In this document: one piece after another, positions 37,597 to 49,910 of the stretch
Layout of the letters: every line of letters starts with the position of its first letter
Numbering within the stretch: the first letter of the stretch is position 1
Assembly: GCA_028829895.1 (NCBI GenBank)
Contig: CM054181.1
Location: forward strand, 108,320,360-108,384,359
DNA length: 64,000 bases
Source: Sinotaia quadrata
Lineage: Eukaryota; Mollusca; Gastropoda; Architaenioglossa; Viviparidae
Direction: 5' to 3'
Position numbers and translations under genes: made by a program
The notes under the pieces: generated by a model
Databases searched by the model: none
What the model was told of the DNA's origin: nothing
The model's input: the letters and a program-made list of their open reading frames with translations, nothing else

Positions 37597-37975
37597 TGAA
37601 TGCGAAATGTCTTGTATGGCCTAAAGGGGTATCACGTCAGGTTAATGTTTATTCTGGAGACTGAATGCAAAATGTCTTGTATGGTATTACGTCAGGTCAG
37701 TATTTATTCTGGAGATAGAATTCGAAATGTCTTGTATTGCCTAAAGGGGTATCAGGTCAGGTCAGTATTTATTCTGGAGATAGAATGCGAAATGTCTTGT
37801 ATTGCCTAAAGGGGTATAACGTCAAGTCAGTATTTATTCTGGAGATAGAATTTCAAATATCATGCGTGGCTTAAATGATGTTCGTCAGGTCAGTATTTAC
37901 TCTGGAGATTGAATGGAAATGTCTTGCATTGCCTAAAGGGGTATTACGTCCAGTCAGTATTTGTTCTGGAACAGT
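37597..37975. repeat. ~65-bp minisatellite, 6 units
   Basis: Each unit carries GAATGCGAAATGTCTTGTAT, GCCTAAAGGGGTAT and GTCAGTATTTATTCTGGAGA. The second unit lacks the middle piece. The open frame at 37600-37809 is repeat-derived. Confidence 0.93.
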
Positions 37976-38099
37976 CGGGGTGAAATGACTGGGTGGATTT
38001 ATTGACAAGCCACAATTCTTGGATTTTCCTTCTTTTGCTTATTACACATTCAAACGGAACTCTTTCCCACTGTCTTCTATGTATTCAAACCAGGAATCG

Positions 38100-38440
38100 T
38101 CTCGTCCACTCATTCAGTCACTATTCTAAACCCTTCCTGCAGCCTACTAGTTACGGATACTTCCAAAGTCAATCAAGGCCAATGACGTCACATTACAATT
38201 GCTCTTCCTACCCCATTCTCTATCCTCCTAGCTCCTGTCACTCCCAACCTTACTTTCGACCAATGAATTTACATACACCCATTCAGTCATTATTCCTACC
38301 CCCTCCCCAAGCCTACTAACTACTGTTACTCCCAAAGTCAATTTCGACCAATGTTACATTCGTTCATTCAGTCGCTTTTCCTACCCCCCTCCCCAAGCCT
38401 ACTAACTACTGTTACTCCCAAAGTCAATCTCGACAATGTC
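38100..38440. repeat. ~80-90 bp degenerate repeat, 4 units
   Basis: CATTCAGTC, CTACCCCCTCCCCAAGCCTA, CTAACTACTGTTACTCCCAA and GTCAATTTCGACCAATG recur. The last two units are nearly identical and the first two are older. Confidence 0.88.
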
Positions 38441-38619
38441 ATTAATTATATGTATGTTTTAAAACAGGTTTATAAATACTTAAAATTTGCAGTTACTGTG
38501 TGTTTGAAAATACTCTCAATAAGTATATTCTTTTCATATTTGCCTTTATAATTCATGTTATAAAACAGTTTGTACATCATTTATACTTATACTGCTGATA
38601 TTACTGTATATGTTTAAAA

Positions 38620-38765
38620 ACAGTTTATATTAGTACTTCCCATTTATATTACATTTACTGTGTGTGTTACAACAGTTAATGAATACTTCCCATTTATATT
38701 GCCTTTACTGTGTGTTACAATAGTTAATAAATACTCCCCGTTTATATTGCTGTTACTGTTTGTCT
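38620..38765. repeat. ~50-bp minisatellite, 3-4 units
   Basis: CCCATTTATATTGC(C)TTTACTG and GTGTTACAA(C/T)AGTTAATGAA recur. Confidence 0.85.
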
Positions 38766-39079
38766 CTGAATACAAAGTGACAGAAAAGATCCAGAAAATA
38801 TTTTTAAAAATAATATTCTTACTTAATGTGTATACATGTAGGCATTTGTGAATAAAGGGTATAACTAGTACATTAGTTGTAAATGCTTTAGGGCGAATAT
38901 AAAGAAAGCTTTAAGAAGGCTAGAATGAAGACTGCCTGCCTGGATAGTAAAAGGTTATTTACTTCACACTTCTCATCCAACAAATGATTATTTTTCTAAA
39001 AGGTAATGTAAAATATTGTAAAGACATACAAAGTTTTAAAAAAGAATAAACTTTACTTTACTCAATCTGGATATTTATA
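38766..39079. other. AT-rich unique stretch
   Basis: No supported feature. Confidence 0.5.
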
Positions 39080-39390
39080 CCCTTTACATACACTATGAAA
39101 GAAAATATTCAGGTTTTGATGAGCATGTTATTGAAAGTAAATATTGGGGTTATTGTGCGTATGCTTAGGAAAATAAACATTTTGGCCATGGTGCACACAC
39201 TATTGAAAATAAACATTTGGGTCATGGTGTGTATGGTTTAGAAAGTAAATATTTGGATCATAGAGTTTATGCTTGTAAAATTAAATATTTTTTTTCAGGG
39301 CGTGTATGATTTTAATTTGGGTCATAGTGTATACACTTTAGAAAGTTTAGGTCATTGTGTGTTTAGGTCATTGTGTGTGCGACAGGTTAT
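39080..39390. repeat. Degenerate ~40-bp repeat on GGTCATGGTGTGTATG
   Basis: Seven or eight decayed units combining TTTGG(G/A)TCAT(G/A)GTGTGTATG with GAAAATAAACAT. Confidence 0.75.
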
Positions 39391-39596
39391 TGGAAACTAA
39401 AAGAGGGTCTCTTTAAATTATGAGAATATTATCGTCACTACACGTCTATGATAATACACACCTCTCAGCTTGCAGGTAACGGACTGAAAGAGTAGCCTTT
39501 TTACTCTCCAGAGAGTAAATCCCAGTATTGTAAATGAACACTACAGAGTAACTCTGACCTGGCATGCATCCAAACAATAGTGGACACCCTCGGAAA
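39391..39596. other. Unique stretch, nothing recognised
   Basis: No supported feature. It does not match the left part of the dispersed repeat that follows. Confidence 0.5.
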
Positions 39597-40135
39597 AGAT
39601 CTCTAATAACTCCATTTCTGTTCTATGATAAGAACTATCCTGTGATTTGATACTAATCTATTGAATTGTGTGTTAGGATGTATGACTGAATAGATATTAA
39701 AATTATTCAAAAGTAGTTCCATGGAAATGTTGATGTCAAGTAACCGTTTCATTGTATTTGTTATATGTATATTTGATTGTTGATTTAATATATTTATTGT
39801 TAAATTTATTGGCCTTCTTATACATATTGATAACTTTATGTTGGAGACGAAAGTTTGTGACTGGAGTCTTACTAAATATAGATTAAAAGACGGATTTGTT
39901 TTCTCCTTTAGTAAGACGTTTTCCACCTACAAAAATCTTGTGTGACGGTAAATGTTTGTCTTTAATGTTGTGGATAAGATAAAACGTTTACAGCGCCTGC
40001 ATTTCCGAAAAGTGAGGGAGACGAGTGGTGTCTGCTGGAGAATTATTAATAAAATAAATTCAGACTCTCATCATTTGTAATTAGATGTGGATAATTAATT
40101 AAATAATAATTATCATATCTATTAACTAGGTGTCG
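39597..40135 (+). mobile_element. Dispersed ~1.5-kb repeat, copy 4 (left-truncated)
   Basis: Similarity begins near CTAATAACTCCATTTCTG and covers only the right third of the family. GAACTATCCTGTGATTTG, TTATTGGCCTTCTTATAC, GACGAGTGGTGTCTGCTG and the terminal AT-rich hairpin segment are all in register with copies 1-3. It ends near ACTAGGTGTCG. The 107-codon minus frame inside (39603-39926) is not conserved in the other copies. Confidence 0.72.
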
Positions 40136-41020
40136 TAGGCGTCACATAAAGGCGGTAGGCTCTGTCCGGGGATGAGTACACATTTGTTCAAAATTGTTAA
40201 ACTAACTGTTATTATGTTGAAATTAGTAAATGTGGACAACAATTGTTGTAAACTTTGTTGAGCTTAGAATTTAACGAGAAACAGAGCTAGAAGTAGATAC
40301 ATCTGACTAGTGTTATAGATATTTCTAAAGCAGTCTTATCTCAATCATTAATTGTATAACACTTTCTAGTAGTGTCTTGCATTGTCTATCTTTTTTTATG
40401 TCTCTTTCGAAATTTTTTTATTAAACTTTTTATTTATAATTAATTATTGATTATATATTGTATTGATGCATATATTACTATAGTTTCCATTACTTATGTG
40501 TGGAGATTGCATTATTTACATTGATTGTGCTTTTCTAGTAACTATATTTAAAGTTTATGAGTTACTTGAATGTGTGTGGAGATACGTTTGTAACAATCAG
40601 AATAAAAGTTTTGGAACCGATTTATAGAACATGAGTGTTACCAAGTCAATGTTTTTTATTTAAAAAATCTTATTTCTTAAAATTAAATGGACCATTTCAA
40701 AATAATGGAGATCTAGAATGTTGCTTTATTGTTTTACCACTTCTTAGAAAACCTTGATACGATCAGTTTGTCGGATTGTTTATCACAATGAAAATTAAAG
40801 AAAATAGAAATCTGTAAGCATATCATAAAAAGAGGTGCAATGTTCAGGTGAAAACAAATAATTACAAAATAAAGAAACTTCAGGCAAATATTTCATGCAC
40901 CTTCAAATTAATTCTGTATATATATGGAATATAAGCACGTGATATTTCAATGTAGTATTTGTAAGACAATACATTTCAAATGGACCATCTCTTTGTGGTA
41001 CTCTCGTCCAGATGTTAACC
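40136..41020. other. AT-rich unique stretch, no gene seen
   Basis: No supported coding frame or RNA. Confidence 0.5.
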
Positions 41021-41312
<292 letters not shown>

Positions 41313-41606
41313 CATTAAATGTTCGCCAGGTGTAAGGCTCGACATTTTCCACCCAATTGCCTAAACAGACGAGAGGTAAGAAATAATCAATGTCTTAATT
41401 TACGCGACACAATCTTGAAGGATATAATTATCGACTTCAGCTGAGAGCGTCGAATAACGAGGACGTTACATGAAAAACAACTTTGTAACAATTCCCTGTA
41501 CGAGTCAGCGGAGGCATAATCCCAGCAGCTGCAAGTTGAAGATTTGTTAAGAGCATTGTCGATATCCGAAAGTTTGGAAGTGATTAGTGAATTCCGCACG
41601 ACTGCA
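41313..41606. other. Unique stretch, nothing recognised
   Basis: No supported feature. The frame entering the next array starts here at 41544. Confidence 0.5.
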
Positions 41607-42146
41607 TTAATCTATATAGAACGACTTAACTATTCAGATAGGTATGGTATGTTAGCACTTTTAATCTATATAGAACGACTTAACTATTCAGATAGGTATG
41701 GTATGTTAGCACTTTTAATCTATATAGAACGACTTAACTATTCAGATAGGTATGGTATGTTAGCACTTTTAATCTATATAGAACGACTTAACTATTCAGA
41801 TAGGTATGGTATGTTAGCACTTTTAATCTATATAGAACGACTTAACTATTCAGATAGGTATGGTATGTTAGCACTTTTAATCTATATAGAACGACTTAAC
41901 TATTCAGATAGGTATGGTATGTTAGTACTTTTAATCTATATAGAACGACTTAACTATTCAGATAGGTATGGTATGTTAGCACTTTTAATCTATATAGAAC
42001 GACTTAACTATTCAGATAGGTATGGTATGTTAGCACTTTTAATCTATATAGAACGACTTAACTATTCAGATAGGTATGGTATGTTAGCACTTTTAATCTA
42101 TATAGAACGACTTAACTATTCAGATAGGTATGGTATGTTAGCACTT
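41607..42146. repeat. Near-perfect 54-bp minisatellite, exactly 10 units
   Basis: Unit TTAATCTATATAGAACGACT, then TAACTATTCAGATAGGTATG, then GTATGTTAGCACTT; starts every 54 bases from 41607. The only difference I see is GTACTT for GCACTT in unit 6. Because 54 is a multiple of three, a 221-codon plus frame (41544-42209) runs through it as an 18-residue repeat (LIYIERLNYSDRYGMLAL). I do not call it a gene because the frame's ends are unlike any protein. Such uniformity points to recent expansion or gene conversion. Confidence 0.95.
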
Positions 42147-42269
42147 TTAATCTCACATGTACTCAGAAGTATTTATTTGTACAAGATTATGTTTGCTCAT
42201 TTAACATAGATGGATAATACTTTGTGTGCGTATTTAAAATTTCGATGAACATGATTGTATATACACTGT
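42147..42269. other. Unique stretch, nothing recognised
   Basis: Short spacer with no supported feature. Confidence 0.5.
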
Positions 42270-42402
42270 ATCTATTCTCTGTGTGCTTGTGTGTGTGTGT
42301 GTGTGTGTGTAAATATATATATATAGGTAAATCTATGCAAATATTGAAATGCTTCTATGTTTGCTTGTATGAGAAGGAGAGTTGTTTAACCATGTAGAGC
42401 GA

Positions 42403-42437
<35 letters not shown>

Positions 42438-42604
42438 ATATATATATATATCTTTCTGTTACTCTCCTCTGTATGTGGACATCTGTTTGTGTATCACTTT
42501 ATCTCAGTGTCCTTACAGTCATTCTTTCATTAGTCCATGGTTACACAAGTTTAATATTGTAATATTGTTAAATGCGCACGCACACGTACACGCACGCACG
42601 CACG

Positions 42605-42635
<31 letters not shown>
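42270..42635. repeat. Cluster of short microsatellites
   Basis: (GT)n at 42288-42310, (ATCT)n plus (AT)n at 42405-42452, and (CGCA)n/(CA)n/(TA)n at 42580-42635, separated by unique sequence. Confidence 0.9.
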
Positions 42636-42797
42636 TGATGAGCCCACTTAAATACACATCTATTACAAGCTTTTGCGAAGGAGAGTATTGTGAACATGAT
42701 CTCCGGTTCCTCCCCTTTATCTCTTGCATTTTTTAAATCTCATTTTTTTCCAGATTCTTTCAGGAGAATCGACTAACCGAAAAGATCGCACACTTGC

Positions 42798-42801
<4 letters not shown>

Positions 42802-42889
<88 letters not shown>
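42802..42889. repeat. (CT)n microsatellite
   Basis: About 44 uninterrupted CT units. Confidence 0.97.
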
Positions 42890-42891
<2 letters not shown>

Positions 42892-43090
42892 CATTCATGT
42901 GTGTAGAGAGACAGATACACAAACAGAAGCGCGCAATCACAAATTGATGTGTGTGTATTTGCCTATCTGCTTAGAACGTATATGTCCATAAATCTATTTT
43001 TGACTTGACTACTTTGTGTTTTTTTTTCTACTGCAGCCTACACCTACCTATCTTCTATTTAAAGTAGCTATCTTTCCAATTATATACATA

Positions 43091-43115
43091 TAGATAGATA
43101 GATAGATAGACAGAC

Positions 43116-43149
<34 letters not shown>

Positions 43150-43200
43150 GTAGGTAGGTAGGTAGGTAGGTAGGTAGGTAGGTAGGTAGACAGACAGACA
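43091..43200. repeat. GATA / GACA / GGTA microsatellite
   Basis: Ordered blocks: GATA, GACA, GATA, GGTA x10, GACA. The same GGTA-GATA combination opens the window at position 1. Confidence 0.96.
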
Positions 43201-43233
43201 TTTCCCGTGGTTATGTACGTTCGACTTTCATGT

Positions 43234-43236
<3 letters not shown>

Positions 43237-43282
<46 letters not shown>

Positions 43283-43304
43283 GCACACACACACACACAC
43301 ACAC
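43237..43304. repeat. (CT)n-(CA)n compound microsatellite
   Basis: About 17 CT units followed by about 17 CA units, the same arrangement as at 2689-2904. Confidence 0.95.
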
Positions 43305-44217
43305 CTATACATAAATATATATTACATACATATCAGTTTCCTCTGTCCCTTATCTGCTATTATATATATGCCAGTTGTCTGTGTGTCTGTATAACCATGT
43401 ATGTTTAATATTTAAATTTATACGTTTGCTATAATTTGCTAAAATCTTTCCAGCTCCATTGTGTCTCTCTAACTCTTGCTCTAACTCTCTTTCTTCCAGA
43501 TCCTTCCATGTGAGTCACTTTGACGAAAAAGAGAAGAAAAGCAAAATGCGGAACACCTGGAAAATGCTGGAATATTGCTTGCCTGTAAATGGCACAAATC
43601 ATGCAATTGCCGTATTGATCTTATAATAACAATAAGTACCGGCTCCAGAGAAACTAGGCTTGTAGTGCAATTTGTATTGCAGGCGACAAATCACAAAGCA
43701 GAAGTCTTTGACTAATTGCTTCAAAGAGCGCGAGGCACACACAGAAATGGATGGAATGGGAAGAGAGAACTCTCTAGAAACGAAAGGAACCAGAAAACAG
43801 AACTCTCTGGAAGCTATATCAATTTTCAATGAAAGCACATAATGTACTAACTTAGGAATATTTGTTTCCTTAAAATGGCGATACCGTATCAACATTGATC
43901 AATTGTTTTAAGTTAAAAAAAAATGTTACTGTATGTTGTGTTTTTAATCAAGGACCTAAGGCAAACGTTGTGTATGGAGAGGGTGGGGTGGCTGTAACTT
44001 TTTGCCAATTTATGTTTGTTTCGTTGAGTATTTTAATTTATTTTTTAAAATTTTATTATTTATTGTTTGCATTGTTGTCCATTTACCAAAACAGTCCAAG
44101 GAAAATGTCTGTTAGTTTCTGTCCGATTTCTGGATCTAATATCACGTGTTCATGACAAAATGACGTACAGTGCTTAATAAGTTTATTTACGCTGAGATTA
44201 TAATTACTTATATTACT
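43305..44217. other. Unique stretch, no gene seen
   Basis: The frames at 43599-43895 (minus) and 43895-44155 (plus) show no recognised domain. Confidence 0.5.
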
Positions 44218-44296
44218 GAAGTAGCGATAGTAGTAGCAACAGAAGCAGCAGTAGTAGTAGTAATAGTTGTAGTAGTAGTAATAGTAGCAGTAGAGA
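44218..44296. repeat. (TAG)n-type trinucleotide repeat
   Basis: AGTAGTAGC, AGCAGTAGTAGT and AATAGT words. Interrupted. Confidence 0.88.
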
Positions 44297-45194
44297 CAAT
44301 ATAAATTAAGCACTTATTTGCTTGTTGCTGTGGTAAAAAAGAAATTAACCGAAACAAAACAGCAAGCATTTATGTGAAACGGGACACCAGTTTCACACAA
44401 TCGCCCAAGTAAATTCCGTTCAAAATTGTAGACAGCCATAATATTACTGTTTACGAGCTCGCGGCAATGAAATTATTTTGTATGGTTGGCTATATTCCTT
44501 TTATCAATTTATCCTACCTCCTGTAAAGTCGGTAAATGTCGATAGCTGTCGGTACAAGTCGGTAACTGTCGGTAAGTTGCATGCATTTGTTTGGATGATG
44601 TGTAGTGTGTCTCCAGTGTGCCACAAATCAGTGCCAACACTTTGATTTCACAATGCTCTTTACAGTGGAAATCCTTGTCTTTTAATCGACATTGAATGCA
44701 AGTTTGTGTACCACAGAAAAGCCAGGGACGTCCTCTAAATGAAACACGTGCTTTGCAGTAAAATGGAGTCAACCACTTTTATTTGTTACGATGACACTGA
44801 ACAAGTCTGAAAGCAGTCAGTGTTTACCGCAAGGTCAATATGGCAAAGGTCAGCCTCTGCCTTGATTAAATGTTTCATGGAAACGTGACTGATTTCAACC
44901 TCTTCGTCAACTATCAACAATAAAAACAACATGCGCACATAACAAAAGCAATTGATCCTCGACTTTAAAATTCTTTGATTTACTGTTCCACGATAGAGTC
45001 AAGTAAATCAACTGACACAATAGATAAATAGTCGCGTTTTTCTTCGTGTTTTCTATACATCTGCGCCATATTGTTTGCGCAGAATGTTACTATTTATCAA
45101 AAGTGACAAGTCACTCTATTTTATGGCTTTATCGTGTAATAGAGTGACTTGTTTGAATGAATATTCTTTTCTTCAGATTGGAGTTCATTCTTCT
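44297..45194. other. Unique stretch, no gene seen
   Basis: A 12-bp motif GT(A/C)GGTAA(A/C)TGTC recurs at 44530-44575. No gene supported. Confidence 0.5.
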
Positions 45195-45500
45195 CTTTAT
45201 AGATATATATTCATTAAATAGAGATATCTTCACTGAACAGAGATATTTTCACTGAACAGAGATATCTTCACTGAACACAGATATCTTCATTTAACAGAGA
45301 TATCTTCACTAAATAGCAACATCTCTACTGTATAGAGATATCGTCAATGAAGAGACATAACTTCATTTAATACAGATATTTTCATTGAATAACGAAGTCT
45401 GAACTGAGACATCTTCACTGAACTGAGATGCCGTCACATAGCAGAGATAGCATCACTAAATAAAAAATATCTTTACTATCAGAAATAATTATCTTCATAG
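45195..45500. repeat. Degenerate ~23-bp minisatellite on AGATATCTTCACTGAAC
   Basis: About a dozen units, best conserved at 45225-45320, then fading. Confidence 0.85.
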
Positions 45501-45539
45501 AATGCGGGATATATACAGTCATTCCTTGTACTTTTCTTG

Positions 45540-45765
45540 TCACTGAATAATGAGTGTGACGTCATCCAATACAGAGACATATTTTGGCGCTATGTAGTTA
45601 GTTTGACATCATCCAATACACAGATATATTTTGGTGCTATGTAGTTAGTTTGACGTCATCCAATACACAGATATATTTTGGCGCTATGTAGTTAGTTTGA
45701 CGTCATCCAATACACAGATATGTTTTGGCGCTATATGGTGAGTGTGACGTCATCCAATATATATA
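45540..45765. repeat. 47-bp minisatellite with CRE and CCAAT motifs in each unit
   Basis: TGACGTCATCCAAT recurs at exact 47-base steps: 45557, 45604 (as TGACATCA), 45651, 45698 and 45745. Four units hold the perfect cAMP-response-element octamer directly followed by a CCAAT box. The rest of the unit is ACAGATATATTTTGGCGCTA plus TGTAGTTAGTT. It is an array by structure; regulatory activity is only a possibility. Confidence 0.93.
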
Positions 45766-45841
45766 TTTGTCTCTGTGTTTAAGAGCATTGTCAGACTGTA
45801 CACTATCACATCTAACTAAAAGTAGATATGTTTTGTCAAAG

Positions 45842-45847
<6 letters not shown>

Positions 45848-45907
<60 letters not shown>

Positions 45908-45918
45908 AAACACACACA

Positions 45919-45961
<43 letters not shown>
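45848..45961. repeat. (AC)n microsatellite
   Basis: About 55 AC units with AAACACAA and ATAC interruptions. Confidence 0.96.
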
Positions 45962-45963
<2 letters not shown>

Positions 45964-46084
45964 ATATATAACCTTTCCATAAATACTGAGTTTGAATTTT
46001 GTTAGTTAATCTTGAAGCTTCTCTACACTTAAATTTTAGTTTTGTCAATTAATTACCATATATATCATATCACGTAATGATGAG

Positions 46085-46860
46085 TGTGTTATCAATTAAT
46101 ACACAAATTCATATCCTCGTTCAATAAGAATGTGTTATCAGTTCAGAGTCAAACATATCTCCTCATTGAATAATGAATGTACTATCAATCCATAGCCAGA
46201 CACATCTCCTCCCTAATAATGAATGTCGATCAGTATATCGTCAAACATCTCCTCACAAATAATGAGTGTTCTATCAGTATATAGTCAGACATCTCACTAA
46301 TAATGAGTGTTCTATCAGTATATAGTCAGACATCTCTCACTAATAATGAGTGTTCTATCAGTATATAGTCAGACATCTCTCACTAATAATGAGTGTTCTA
46401 TCAGTATATAGTCAGACATCTCTCACTAATAATGAGTGTTCTATCAGTATACAGTCAGACATCTCTCCTCACTAATAATGAGTGTCTATCAGTATATAGT
46501 CAGACATCTCACTAATAATGAGTGTTCTATCAGTATATAGTCAGACATCTCTCACTAATAATGAGTGTTCTATCAGTATATAGTCAGACATCTCTCACTA
46601 ATAATGAGTGTTCTATCAGTATATAGTCAGACATCTCTCACTAATAATGAGTGTTCTATCAGTATACAGTCAGACATCTCTCCTCACTAATAATGAGTGT
46701 CTATCAGTATATAGTCAGACATCTCTCCTCACTAATAATGAGTGTCTATCAGTATATATTCAGACATCTCTCCTCACTAATAATGAGTGTTCTATCAGTA
46801 TATCGTCAAACACATCTCCTCACTAATAATGAGTGTACTATCAAGACATCTCACTTAATA
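46085..46860. repeat. ~43-bp minisatellite, ~16 units
   Basis: Unit ACTAATAATGAGTGTTCTAT plus CAGTATATAGTCAGACATCT and CTC. The outer units are older. A block of several units near 46270-46480 is repeated near 46500-46690 (the same variants in the same order), showing segmental duplication within the array. Confidence 0.95.
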
Positions 46861-47822
46861 AAGAGAGCACGTTCAGTCTCTAATCAGACATATATCTGAA
46901 TTAAACCCTCAAAGATCTCTTAGTGCCAAACTACTACATATTTGTCTCATTTTGTACAGTGTGTGTTCTCCATAACAAACTCTCACATACTGGTCTCAAT
47001 GTACTAGTAAATTTAACTGTACATCATTCTTAAATTATTTGTATTTCCAACTCAAGGATCATTTTTGTAATATTTTTCCACTTTTATTTTCTTTCTCATA
47101 ATTTGGAATCCATGCTTGTCTCCATTCACTCTTCTAGATTTAAATAAAACAAACAAAACAAAGTGAAATCGATTTGTAAACAAATTTGCGTAGGAGTTTC
47201 TTCCCTTTGTCAAGTAAATATGGATCAATTCGATGCGATTTAACATTATTAAAAAGAAATTTGACAGTGCAGCAATACTACCTCCATTCCTAAATAAAAA
47301 GAAAGAAAGAACGTTTTTTTAAAAAAAGAAATAATAGAGAAAATAATATTTAGAAGCTTTTTTCAAATGTACTACCAAATTGGAAACATAAAACAATTAT
47401 TTTATTCCCATCTGAAATAGAGATTCCTAGTCAAAACTGCGTTCTATTATTCACTCCTTTAAAAATTGTCCTCCCCCTCCCTACCACCGACGGAGGGCGG
47501 TTGAGGGTATGCGGCAAACTGGTGCGACCTGTTTCACCCCCTTCCGCCAGCCCTCCTGCCCTCGGGACGCAATGTGAGAATGTGGGGTTCCCCCAGAAGC
47601 ATCCCAAGACTGAGAATATCTAACGATAAAAAGTCTAATGCGGCTTCTGGGGTGGGGGGGGAGGGAGCGAAAAAAAAATCACTCCCTTAAAATAATCTCA
47701 AAATTTTAGTGTGGATTGTCAGTCTTACAAATTTACAAATTCCGAATTGCAGAATTTAAAAAGATATGTATATTTGTTAATATAATTTTATTAATACTTT
47801 CAAATATACGAACATTTGCATT

Positions 47823-47825
<3 letters not shown>
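46861..47825. other. Unique stretch with GC-rich patch
   Basis: 47465-47670 is GC-rich with C and G runs. GAAGCATCCCAAGACTGAGA at about 47596, with the 30 bases after it, resembles 57804-57855 on the other side of the retrotransposon, an old shared repeat. No gene supported. Confidence 0.5.
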
Positions 47826-47882
<57 letters not shown>

Positions 47883-47955
47883 TGTGTGTGTGTGTTTGTG
47901 TGTGTGTTTGTGTGTGTGTTTTTGTGTGTGTGTGTGTGTGTGTGTGTTTGTGCGC
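47826..47955. repeat. (GT)n microsatellite
   Basis: Pure GT for about 54 bases, then with TTTGT interruptions. Confidence 0.96.
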
Positions 47956-48346
47956 GCATAGTTTTACAATGCATATTCATATTCAGATGTAGTGTTTAGT
48001 GTATATTCATGCTTACGTACATTCGTAAGGTTTGTATTTGTATACACAAAAGCCGTCGGTTTTCAAACAATGAAATGTGCACGCTCTAACATTATTGTTT
48101 ATTTTCCTTATCCCCGTCGGACAGATGTAAACTTACATAGGATGTGATATATTGCAGCCAAGAGGCTGTTGTACTTTGAAGGCATGTGTTCTTGTGTTTC
48201 CTTTGAAATGTAAAAATCAAACGAAACAGAGTGTGCTCCCTTTATTCTGGAATATTTGAAAGTTTGTTCAGTCTGAAAGAATATCTTTTGTCCCAAAGAC
48301 GTCTTGTAATCTGGTCGGAATGTTCAAGCCCATTTTTGAAACATTT
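47956..48346. other. Unique flank of the retrotransposon
   Basis: No gene seen. It continues, across the insertion, with 56626 onward. Confidence 0.5.
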
Positions 48347-48351
48347 ACGAG
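48347..48351. repeat. Target-site duplication, left copy (ACGAG)
   Basis: ACGAG directly before the LTR edge. The same five bases follow the other LTR at 56621-56625. Five bases is usual for Ty3/gypsy integrases. Confidence 0.93.
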
Positions 48352-49897
48352 TGTTACGTTTCCAGTATTTATTTAAAGACCCTGCTTAGAATAATTAAAA
48401 GACTTTAAATATAATTAATTCTTCCTCTCATATTCTACGCAGACTGGTTGCTCAATTTATTATCTGACTAATTAAAAGTGCGTCTTGTAGTTCAGACGAC
48501 AAATTTACAGACTAATAAACTGCGAACTTTTAGCTAGATTTGAAAACAGTTAAATCCCTCTAAATTAATATGCACTCGTCATCAATCTTTCTGCTCATCC
48601 GCCCCCATTCAAATCTAAGAATTAATCTAATTGGTCTATTGTGCATAGAAATCAACTACTAAGAGGTATTAACAAAGAAAATAAGATTTAATAAAGTTTA
48701 ACAAATTAACAATAAATCGAATGCAACGCGAATAGTCTTCACTCTGTCTTTACGCGCCTATGCCTGATTTTTGCCAATCTAAATTGCCAGAAAAGTGTTC
48801 CTTTGAGATCTGTACACTTGATTTTTGCACTTAGCTCTATTCTTGTATCCTTGGTCTCAACACTCAGTCATGCCGGTTCGTTCCCTCAGTCCCCCTTTAA
48901 CGACACACGTGGTGCATAAGGAATGATGTCCCTTTGTTAGTGGCTAGGAACTGGAATTTTTGCAGCATGGCCCTCAGAGTGGATTTCGACACGCTTACAC
49001 CAATAAGCTAATGCAGGTGAGGCATGGGTGAACATGAACCATGAGCCGACCTGTGGATGCAACGTGTTTGGATATAATTCTCAACCTAACAGCCCTACTT
49101 AGGCATGGCTCAATTAAATGCGCTGAACAAAGAGTTTCGACCTCGCGTCGCTTACAATTAGATTTAGAAAAAATATAATCGTCTCACATGTGTTCCATTT
49201 AACAGTCATGACGTATGAAGCAATAAAATAGATACAACGTTAAATTAATGTTCATACAAGGGGTAATTCAAGCCGACAGAGCGCTTCACAATTTACAATT
49301 TAAATTACACGCAATAATTGAATTACATGAAGAATTCATATCGAGCGCAGCATTCTGGCTCTTAGTGAATTAAAACAATATAAATTAAAGTACAGAAATG
49401 GAAAAATGGTTACAATAAATTTATATTCCGTAACATATAGGTTTTCAGCTATTTCTCTGAACCATGCTCAAGTGTATATGGAAATCATATAATACATAGC
49501 ACAAATACATACTTAAACAATACATAGGCAAATACTATTAAATAAAATGATACCTTTGAGAGAAGTCGAAGGGTACCTTGATTCTCTATGGCGCCGGCTG
49601 CCTCTCACGACCCGAGTAAGCTGATGGAATTAGCTAAAATGTGCTCGAAGTGAGGGAGCGGAAGCGTGTGGGTACATATATAGAAAGGTATATTGCGTAT
49701 CACGTGACTGTTCGCAAAGCATGTGGTTGGTTCGAGAACTGGACAATGGTCCTAAAGTTACATAACATCTTGACCTGTTCTAGAAGCACCTAGAAAAAGG
49801 AAGCTTTGAACAAAGGGCCAAGGGTTTCAAATATTCGAATTTGAAGTAAACAAGGCAAGTGGGTCACGAAGTCGGACAATTTTATCAGACTGTGACA
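48352..49897 (-). repeat. 3' LTR (1546 bp)
   Basis: On the minus strand it reads TGTCACAGTC at 49897 to ...CGTAACA at 48352, so it has TG...CA ends with short inverted termini. Line-by-line comparison with 55075-56620 at a constant offset of 6723 shows no difference. In element direction, a TATATAT box-like word lies at 49676-49682 and AATAAA words at 48456-48461 and 48368-48373, the latter close to the end. 1.5 kb is long for a gypsy LTR. Confidence 0.97.
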
Positions 49898-49910
49898 CCC
49901 CCTTGCTTTT
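49898..49910 (-). other. Polypurine tract
   Basis: AAAAGCAAGGGGG on the minus strand, directly against the 3' LTR. It would serve as the RNase H-resistant primer for plus-strand DNA synthesis. One C interrupts the purine run. Confidence 0.9.

Noticed and set aside
41544..42209. 221-codon frame with perfect 18-residue repeats as a possible gene
   Set aside because: The openness follows from a 54-bp period. The non-repeat ends lack any signal, motif or codon pattern of a protein, so it is kept only as a minisatellite finding.
46085..46860. CRISPR-like regular array
   Set aside because: Units are contiguous with no unique spacers; it is a minisatellite in animal DNA. The same holds for the other arrays.
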